A stretch of 64,000 bases of DNA, from the NCBI GenBank assembly GCA_934757825.1, contig CAKVLP010000001.1, forward strand, positions 372,001 to 436,000, in the 5' to 3' direction. Origin of the DNA: an uncultured Clostridia bacterium (GTDB lineage Bacteria; Bacillota; Clostridia; Christensenellales; UBA1242). Position 1 is the first letter of the stretch. Every line of letters begins with the position of its first letter. The notes under the pieces were generated by a model, which was not told the origin of the DNA, did no database searches, and worked only from the letters and a program-made list of their open reading frames with translations. Shown piece by piece: positions 59,074 to 64,000 of this stretch. Made by a program: the position numbers and the translations under genes.

Positions 59074-59775
59074 TTACACAAACATTAGGAATGCTACAAT
59101 TAAGATTTGAGCAACATAATATGTGCCAAGGTTTAGCGCCCAACGTAGGTTTAGGTTTTTCTGAGGCGCGAAGTAAAGTAGTGATAGCACAAGGTCACTT
59201 ATTAAGAATAGTAGTAGCGCGGTCGCAACAATCCACAATTTGCTTACTAGGAATGCAAGTGCAACCATTAGCGCAAATGTAATGCAGATTACAAATGTGT
59301 AGCCGTAGCATTGTTTTGAAAATCTCCCGAAATCCACACCCAACTTGCCAGCATTTATGCAGATGATTGTTGCAAGCACAGATCCAATAGCAATCGCTAC
59401 AAATATTGGTACTAGCACTTCGGCTCTGCTACCAGCATAAAGCGTAAAGCCCACAATGTACATAATGTGGCCGATTGCAAAACTTAAAAAGCCTCCGTTT
59501 AGATATTGCGACTCGTGAGGTTTGTAATATTCCTTCAAGGCAAGTAGTATGTCGCCTAGCATACCCATAATTAGACCCAGCAAAACAAAGAACACGTAGG
59601 TTTCAATTGTGGATTTCATCATAATGGCTACAACTGCCGAGATTACAAACATAATAGATGCAAGTAGTTTCGACCAGAAAAATGACATTCCAACTTTGGT
59701 CACTTTTAATGTGATAAGCGCCGTCAAACTTCCTAGGCAAAGTAGTAAAAATATAATTGATAAAGCGGTTTTCAT
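59074..59775 (-). CDS. YhhN-family membrane protein (lysoplasmalogenase-like)
   Basis: A 233-aa protein of about eight transmembrane helices. Family signatures are KLLASIMFV, GMLGDILLAL and GGFLSFAIGHIMYIVGF, plus LISDLVLSL and LGTYYVAQ in the C-terminal half. The YhhN/TMEM86 family includes lysoplasmalogenases that cleave the vinyl-ether bond of lysoplasmalogens; plasmalogens are typical of anaerobic clostridia, which fits. The exact activity is not proven. A TATAAT -10 (minus, 59808-59813) lies upstream. It is monocistronic. Confidence 0.75.
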   Translation of the reverse strand: MKTALSIIFLLLCLGSLTALITLKVTKVGMSFFWSKLLASIMFVISAVVAIMMKSTIETYVFFVLLGLIMGMLGDILLALKEYYKPHESQYLNGGFLSFAIGHIMYIVGFTLYAGSRAEVLVPIFVAIAIGSVLATIICINAGKLGVDFGRFSKQCYGYTFVICITFALMVALAFLVSKLWIVATALLLFLISDLVLSLLYFAPQKNLNLRWALNLGTYYVAQILIVAFLMFV

Positions 59776-59852
59776 ATAAAAACTCCTGTGTTTAAATTTC
59801 TTTTTCTATTATATCCCAACACGCGAAAAAAAACAAACATTAAACTAGATAG

Positions 59853-59881
59853 TTGCAAAAAACATTAAAAAAATATATAAT
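59853..59881 (+). promoter_or_regulatory. Promoter of the MetRS-like gene
   Basis: TTGCAA and TATAAT are separated by 17 bp. No T-box lies between it and the start codon. Confidence 0.65.
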
Positions 59882-59915
59882 CACTATATCTTAATAGAGA
59901 TATTATGGAGTAAAC

Positions 59916-61934
59916 ATGGAAGATTTTAATGACATTCGACTAAAAAATATGATAGAACATCGCCCAGCATTTAAAAAGCGCGCAGTAGTGACCTCGGGTA
60001 TGCCATACGGCAACAAAGACATGCACTATGGCCACGTGCTAGGAATGGCGCTTTCTGCGGACTTTATGGCGAGATTTTTGCGCGATAGAATCGGAAGCGA
60101 CAATGTGATATACGTGTCGGGCTCTGACTGCTACGGCAGTCCTAGTTTGGAGGGTTTTAGAAAACTTCAAGAAAAGGGCTATAAGGGCACAATAGAGGAT
60201 ATGGTTAGGGAAAAGTATGGAAGCCATATTCGCGACTGGGACGCCTACGAGATTAAGTTTAACGGCTACTACGGAAGCGCCCTAGACCCAGCCAAAGACT
60301 TGCACGCCGAGACAAGCGCTGAGGTTTTTGAAAAACTTTACAAAAACGGACACCTAGAAAAGATGAGCACCTATCAGTTTTACGATGAGGAAAAACAGAC
60401 TTTCCTAAACGGTCGTCAGGTGCTAGGTAAATGCCCATACGAAGGCTGTACAAGCGAAAAGGGTTATGCAGACGAGTGTGATTTTGGGCACCAGTATTTG
60501 CCACAAGACCTTATTGACCCAGTGTCTACGCTTAGCGGAAAACGCCCCGTGTTAAAGAAGATTGAAAACTGGTATTTTGACCTTCACAAACAACTTCCGC
60601 TTGTTTCAAACTGGCTTGATTACACCGAGAAAAATACGCCTATAAGGCAGTTTGCGGTTAAAGAAATGCGCGAGTTTTTGAAAAAGCCAGAGATATTTAT
60701 AAAGAAAGACCAAATGGAGGCCTATGAGGCTATTAAGACAGAACTTCCTGCTCACGAACTTAGAGAGGATAAGAGCAAGGCAAGTTTTGTGCTAACATTC
60801 GACGAGTTGTCTGATAGAGAAGTTGCGTGCGAAAAACTTAACAAGGCAAATATTCGCTACCGCACCGGCAAAACATTAACACCATTTAGAATAAGTGGAA
60901 ACATCGAGTGGGGCGTTAAAGTTCCTGTTGAGGATGGAATGAAAGACCTTACTTTCTATTGCTGGCCAGAAAGCCTTTGGGCGCCTATAAGCTTTACAAA
61001 AACCTACTTGCGCTCCATCGGCAAGCCAGTTGACGATTGGAAGAAATGGTGGTGTAGTAAAGACTGTGCTATTTGGCAAGTTTTGGGCGAGGACAACTTG
61101 CAGTTTTATGGAATTCCACAACACGCAATGTGGCTAGCCACACAAAAAAATCCTCAAATTCCAGCGCCAGAGGGCGAACTTCAATTTAGTAATTTGATTA
61201 TCAATAAGTTTAGTTTGTTTATGGGTGGCAAGGCTAGTTCGAGCGGAAAAATCCACGCACCGGGACCACAAGAACTTCTTAACTATTACACACCAGAACA
61301 ACTTAGAATGCACTTCTTGGGACTAAGCGTGGGCAATGTGAGCGCGTCGTTCTGCCCTAAGCCATTTAATCCGGACGCCAAAGCAGATGAGCCAGACCCA
61401 GTACTAAAAGACGGCAACCTTCTTACAAACGTTTATAATCGAGTGCTTAGAAGTTTGTTCTATAGTTGGCAAAAATACTTCGATGGCGAGGTGCCATATA
61501 GACCAGTTAGCGAGCAGGTGCTTAAAGACTGCACGCTTAGCATTTTGAAATACGAAAAACTTATGATGGATAATAAATTCCATATGGTTATGTACGAGCT
61601 TGACAGCCTTATTAGAAATGCTAATAAGTATTGGGTTAAGAATATCAAACTTGCCGAAGAAGCAGACGATAAAGAAATGATTGCTCAAACAATCGCCGAT
61701 ACACTTCATATGTGCAAAGTAGCAATGGTGCTATTACACCCTGTTACGCCAAAAAATACGGAGAATTTGGCAAAAAGCCTGGGGGTTTCTGACAATATCT
61801 TCTCTTGGGATAAAATTGAACAGCCTATTTACGAGTTCTTTGAAAATAAAGAACACCATAGACCAATGTTTTTGGAACCTAAGCAGGACTTCTTTAAAAA
61901 GCACCCTTCACAACTTGATGATATGGCAGAATAA
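59916..61934 (+). CDS. Divergent methionyl-tRNA synthetase-like protein
   Basis: A class I synthetase fold, 672 aa. The HIGH motif is H37-Y-G-H40 (NKDMHYGHVLG) and the KMSKS position reads K439-A-S-S-S. A zinc-type insert has CPYEGC...CDFGHQ. Hinge and anticodon-helix regions of MetRS are recognisable (YCWPESLWAPISF; NVSASFCPKPFNPD...). An extra stretch of about 50 residues (about 270-318, SKASFVLTFDELSDREVACEKLNKANIRY) interrupts the region before TPFRISGNIEWGVKVP. It may be the house-keeping MetRS of this lineage or a paralogue with altered activity. Start chosen at ATG 59916. Confidence 0.7.
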   Translation: MEDFNDIRLKNMIEHRPAFKKRAVVTSGMPYGNKDMHYGHVLGMALSADFMARFLRDRIGSDNVIYVSGSDCYGSPSLEGFRKLQEKGYKGTIEDMVREKYGSHIRDWDAYEIKFNGYYGSALDPAKDLHAETSAEVFEKLYKNGHLEKMSTYQFYDEEKQTFLNGRQVLGKCPYEGCTSEKGYADECDFGHQYLPQDLIDPVSTLSGKRPVLKKIENWYFDLHKQLPLVSNWLDYTEKNTPIRQFAVKEMREFLKKPEIFIKKDQMEAYEAIKTELPAHELREDKSKASFVLTFDELSDREVACEKLNKANIRYRTGKTLTPFRISGNIEWGVKVPVEDGMKDLTFYCWPESLWAPISFTKTYLRSIGKPVDDWKKWWCSKDCAIWQVLGEDNLQFYGIPQHAMWLATQKNPQIPAPEGELQFSNLIINKFSLFMGGKASSSGKIHAPGPQELLNYYTPEQLRMHFLGLSVGNVSASFCPKPFNPDAKADEPDPVLKDGNLLTNVYNRVLRSLFYSWQKYFDGEVPYRPVSEQVLKDCTLSILKYEKLMMDNKFHMVMYELDSLIRNANKYWVKNIKLAEEADDKEMIAQTIADTLHMCKVAMVLLHPVTPKNTENLAKSLGVSDNIFSWDKIEQPIYEFFENKEHHRPMFLEPKQDFFKKHPSQLDDMAE

Positions 61935-61950
61935 AAAAATAGACCTTTTG

Positions 61951-61978
61951 ATGCAGTGAGAAATTCACTGCATTTTTT
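61951..61978 (+). terminator. Rho-independent terminator
   Basis: ATGCAGTGA and TCACTGCAT flank GAAAT, followed by T5. It lies about 16 bp after the MetRS-like gene. Confidence 0.85.
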
Positions 61979-62022
61979 GTGGCCTATTTTTGCTTTCTAA
62001 GTTTGTTTATATTGTTATGTAA

Positions 62023-62949
62023 TTATCTTTTTCTAGATAGTCTTGCTACAAGTTTTTGCGCAAGTGTAAGTTTTCGTTGTGGTTCGGGTGGGGTCTTACG
62101 ACTAATTTCGTTTATCTTATTTAGCACGGTTAGAGGCACATCTTTGTTTTGCTCAAATATAAGTGGAAGTTGGTCTTCGCCTATTGGATGAGGAAGTGCA
62201 CTATTGCCCACTTCTATTGTAAACGCTGGCACGCCTAAGTTTAGCGAAACCCAGTCGGAATAACCGCCTGTGCTGTTTTCGGTTTTAATTATTTGATAGC
62301 CCGTTACGTCCCTTATTGCTTCGGCAATGTTTAGGTCGCGCGCGATTTGCTCGTTTGATAGTAATTCAAATCCATAGTAAATTACTTCGCCCTTGGTGTG
62401 ATAGGAGATTGTGGCATTTGGTTGGTTTTTAAGTGTAAAGTTTATTAAGTTGTTTACTTCGCGTTCGCTGTTTGGATAATATCCAACAAAGTTGCCCGGT
62501 GCTGGGCAAAACACGTTTTGACTTCCGCCTCCCCATAATGCGTCAAAATTGACGTTTAAGTCCACCGCATTGGCGTCAGCCTTCCATTGACTAAAATCGC
62601 TGTTCCCGCCGTTTACGTTTGTCAAAAACTCCGCTAGTTTTTCACATCGGATACCTTCTGTACCACTGAGAACCAAACGCACTCCGTCGGGGTTAACCAT
62701 AGGAATAAAGTATATTCCTCCGTCAATGGGTTTGTTGTATAAATACTTCACCAATTCCACAATAAGCGGTGCTGTTATGTACTCTCTGGCGTGAATTGCA
62801 CCCTCTATCAACAACTGATTTCCCGTGTAATTACCTATGTGTATTCCGTAAACTGGTTGACCCAGCAAACTATATCCTACCGTAAAAAAGTCTACCCCAG
62901 GTAGCCCCGCCAAACTATATATTTGGTCGTAAATTTCATTAAAAGTCAT
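62023..62949 (-). CDS. M14-family zinc carboxypeptidase
   Basis: A 308-aa protein. The metal/active-site residues are H53 and E56 (IHAREY), H184 (SYHTKGE) and E246 (FTIEVG). The conserved substrate-binding DLNRNF appears here as DLNVNFDALWGGG, with Val for Arg. No signal peptide is evident, so it is probably cytoplasmic. Likely role: carboxypeptidase or endopeptidase on peptidoglycan-derived peptides, in the style of M14 gamma-D-glutamyl-diamino-acid peptidases; substrate unproven. GAGGGAAAAA precedes ATG. Confidence 0.85.
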   Translation of the reverse strand: MTFNEIYDQIYSLAGLPGVDFFTVGYSLLGQPVYGIHIGNYTGNQLLIEGAIHAREYITAPLIVELVKYLYNKPIDGGIYFIPMVNPDGVRLVLSGTEGIRCEKLAEFLTNVNGGNSDFSQWKADANAVDLNVNFDALWGGGSQNVFCPAPGNFVGYYPNSEREVNNLINFTLKNQPNATISYHTKGEVIYYGFELLSNEQIARDLNIAEAIRDVTGYQIIKTENSTGGYSDWVSLNLGVPAFTIEVGNSALPHPIGEDQLPLIFEQNKDVPLTVLNKINEISRKTPPEPQRKLTLAQKLVARLSRKR

Positions 62950-63142
62950 ATTTTTTCCCTCTTCCTATGTAATGTGTATATGACAACGCCCGCCATAATG
63001 TGAAAAAATTAAAAGCAGAAAGATTTAAAAACTTCTTGTAGAAATATCCTCGTCTGCTTGTAAGGATTATTTAAAATAAGTTTTTTTAAAAAAGTCTCTT
63101 TAAGATATAATTAACGGCATTTTAAAGAGCGATAAAAAATAA

Positions 63143-63170
63143 AAACACCTAAAAACAATTAGGTGTTTTA
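63143..63170 (-). terminator. Terminator of the 131-aa membrane gene
   Basis: AAAACACCTA and TAGGTGTTTT flank an 8-nt loop; A/T runs lie outside on both strands. Confidence 0.75.
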
Positions 63171-63211
63171 TTTAGTTATTTGTTGGAGTTGTAAATGTTT
63201 CTTTAAAGACC

Positions 63212-63607
63212 TTATTCGTCGTGATATTTGTATTTTTCGCCGATAAGGAAATTTAGATAGACTTCAAGTAGCAAATATACAAGCACTGTAGGATAAAGCA
63301 CAACTTCGTACATGTCCCAAAATTTGTAGCCCCAAATAGCGTAATAGATTAGGCTAGCCATAAGATAAGCCACGATAAAACTAAATAGGATAATTGCAAC
63401 AAAATTTAGGAAATTTACCCATTTATTGTTTTTCTTCTTTTTAAACCTTCTAAAAAGTTTTGGGAGAACCAACATAAGTACGCACGCAAGCATTGCGACG
63501 ATTAGCCAGCACGAGAGCGTGTGAAAACCAATAAGCTCTGCGGTTATGCCCAGTGCAAAGCCTATTGTGGACGCAAATATCAATAATCCTTCAACATTTG
63601 AAATCAT
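63212..63607 (-). CDS. Hypothetical membrane protein, 131 aa
   Basis: Four hydrophobic helices (about residues 6-25, 30-50, 65-88, 98-122) with a basic loop RRFKKKKNNKW after the second, so both termini probably face out or the loop faces the cytoplasm. No family was recognised. It begins 34 bp after the tex stop on the same strand, so it may be read from the same transcript; AAGGCG is a weak ribosome site and AAGGAG is farther upstream. Confidence 0.55.
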   Translation of the reverse strand: MISNVEGLLIFASTIGFALGITAELIGFHTLSCWLIVAMLACVLMLVLPKLFRRFKKKKNNKWVNFLNFVAIILFSFIVAYLMASLIYYAIWGYKFWDMYEVVLYPTVLVYLLLEVYLNFLIGEKYKYHDE

Positions 63608-63641
63608 ATCTAAACGCCTTGGTTCTCCTTAAAATAAGATT

Positions 63642-64000
63642 TTAGTTTTGTTTGTCTTCGGCAGGGCAGTCTTTAATGGTAAGCGATATGCGTTTTTTCT
63701 CAACATCAACATCTAGCACCTTAACGCGCACGTTGTCGCCAACTTTTAGCACTTCGCTAGGGTGTTTGATGTAATCCTTGCTAATTTGCGATATGTGCAC
63801 AAGCCCGTCTTGATGAACGGAAATATCCACAAACACGCCAAAGTCGCACACGTTTCGCACAACGCCGTTTAGCACCATACCTGGTTTTAGATTTTCGATG
63901 CCAAGTAGTTCGCTTTTTAGTTGTGGCTTAGGAAGTTCGTCACGCACATCTCTGCCTGGTTTTAGAAGTTCTTTAATAATGTCTTCTAATGTAGGTACAC
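63642..64000 (-). CDS. tex: Tex family RNA-binding protein, C-terminal part
   Basis: The frame runs off the right edge of the window; the visible 119 residues read VPTLEDIIKELLKPGRDVRDELP. Then comes an S1 RNA-binding domain with the diagnostic LKPGMVLNGVVRNVCDFGVFVD, HQDGLVHISQIS and DVDVEKKRISLTIK. This is the end of Tex (transcription accessory protein), normally 700-750 aa, with helical and HhH domains upstream. The internal GTG near 63947 is not the true start. It runs minus, followed by the 131-aa membrane gene. Confidence 0.9.
   Translation of the reverse strand, partial: VPTLEDIIKELLKPGRDVRDELPKPQLKSELLGIENLKPGMVLNGVVRNVCDFGVFVDISVHQDGLVHISQISKDYIKHPSEVLKVGDNVRVKVLDVDVEKKRISLTIKDCPAEDKQN

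Noticed and set aside
1..64000. Phage, IS element or integrative element
   Set aside because: No integrase, transposase, terminase or att-like direct repeats were seen; base and codon use look uniform.

Overview
The window looks like a chromosomal segment of a low-G+C, probably gut-type anaerobic Clostridia-like Bacillota. The grounds are AT-rich intergenic DNA, TTGACA-N17-TATAAT promoters, AGGAG-type ribosome sites, a T-box leader, a class III (oxygen-sensitive) ribonucleotide reductase with a NrdR operator, CadC/CadA, UppP, and very large InlB-type surface proteins. The species cannot be named from the sequence. No phage, IS element, CRISPR array or rRNA was seen.

Layout. 1-2540: 3' part of a secreted InlB-repeat protein. 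2707-3513: CYTH enzyme (minus) and a candidate small RNA. 3658-9279: HxxxDG acyltransferase-like protein, zinc-ribbon membrane protein, oligoendopeptidase F, then a MazG-like/PanE-like/YqeY run. 9476-13650: nrdD (fused to a redoxin), trxB and nrdG behind tandem NrdR boxes. 13948-20836: an orphan gene between two near-identical terminators, metal exporter-like permease, queH, uppP, ychF, a Cys/His-rich protein, mnmA and a zinc-ribbon protein. 20888-22186: ECF-type sigma factor, a probable anti-sigma factor and a 56-aa peptide. 22358-30060: DUF2804 protein, large InlB lipoprotein, SH3-like protein with YjjX phosphatase, collagen-like protein. 30309-36870: two-gene membrane/FGase-like pair, TIM-barrel epimerase, two coupled flavoproteins, cytidine deaminase, and a decayed arginine-deiminase-superfamily gene. 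37038-41066: tRNA-Ser(GCT), LRR surface protein, T-box leader plus a second promoter for glyS, small membrane protein. 41268-46043: lipoprotein, cadC-cadA, DUF4870-like protein, a 75-aa protein. 46286-58579: a 4,097-residue surface protein that fills almost one fifth of the window. 58627-64000: XRE regulator, YhhN protein, divergent MetRS-like enzyme, M14 peptidase, membrane protein, 3' part of tex.

How parts fit together. The best-integrated module is nrdD-redoxin/trxB/nrdG: reductase, its built-in electron donor domain, the reductase that could recharge that domain, and the radical-SAM activase, all downstream of two NrdR boxes 32 bp apart. A second theme is the cell surface: three InlB-type proteins with different anchors, an LRR protein with a C-terminal membrane anchor, a collagen-like protein with a TNF-like tip, and lipoproteins. 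A third is translation and tRNA: glyS (T-box), a MetRS-like protein, mnmA, queH, tRNA-Ser, ychF.

Most assignments rest on visible motifs and remembered family signatures; no database search was possible. The best candidates for something undescribed are the 4,097-aa protein with its degenerate tandem modules, the Cys-rich protein next to mnmA, the NrdD-redoxin fusion with its Cys/His linker, the nested dyad at the glyS promoter, and single genes bracketed by near-identical terminator hairpins.
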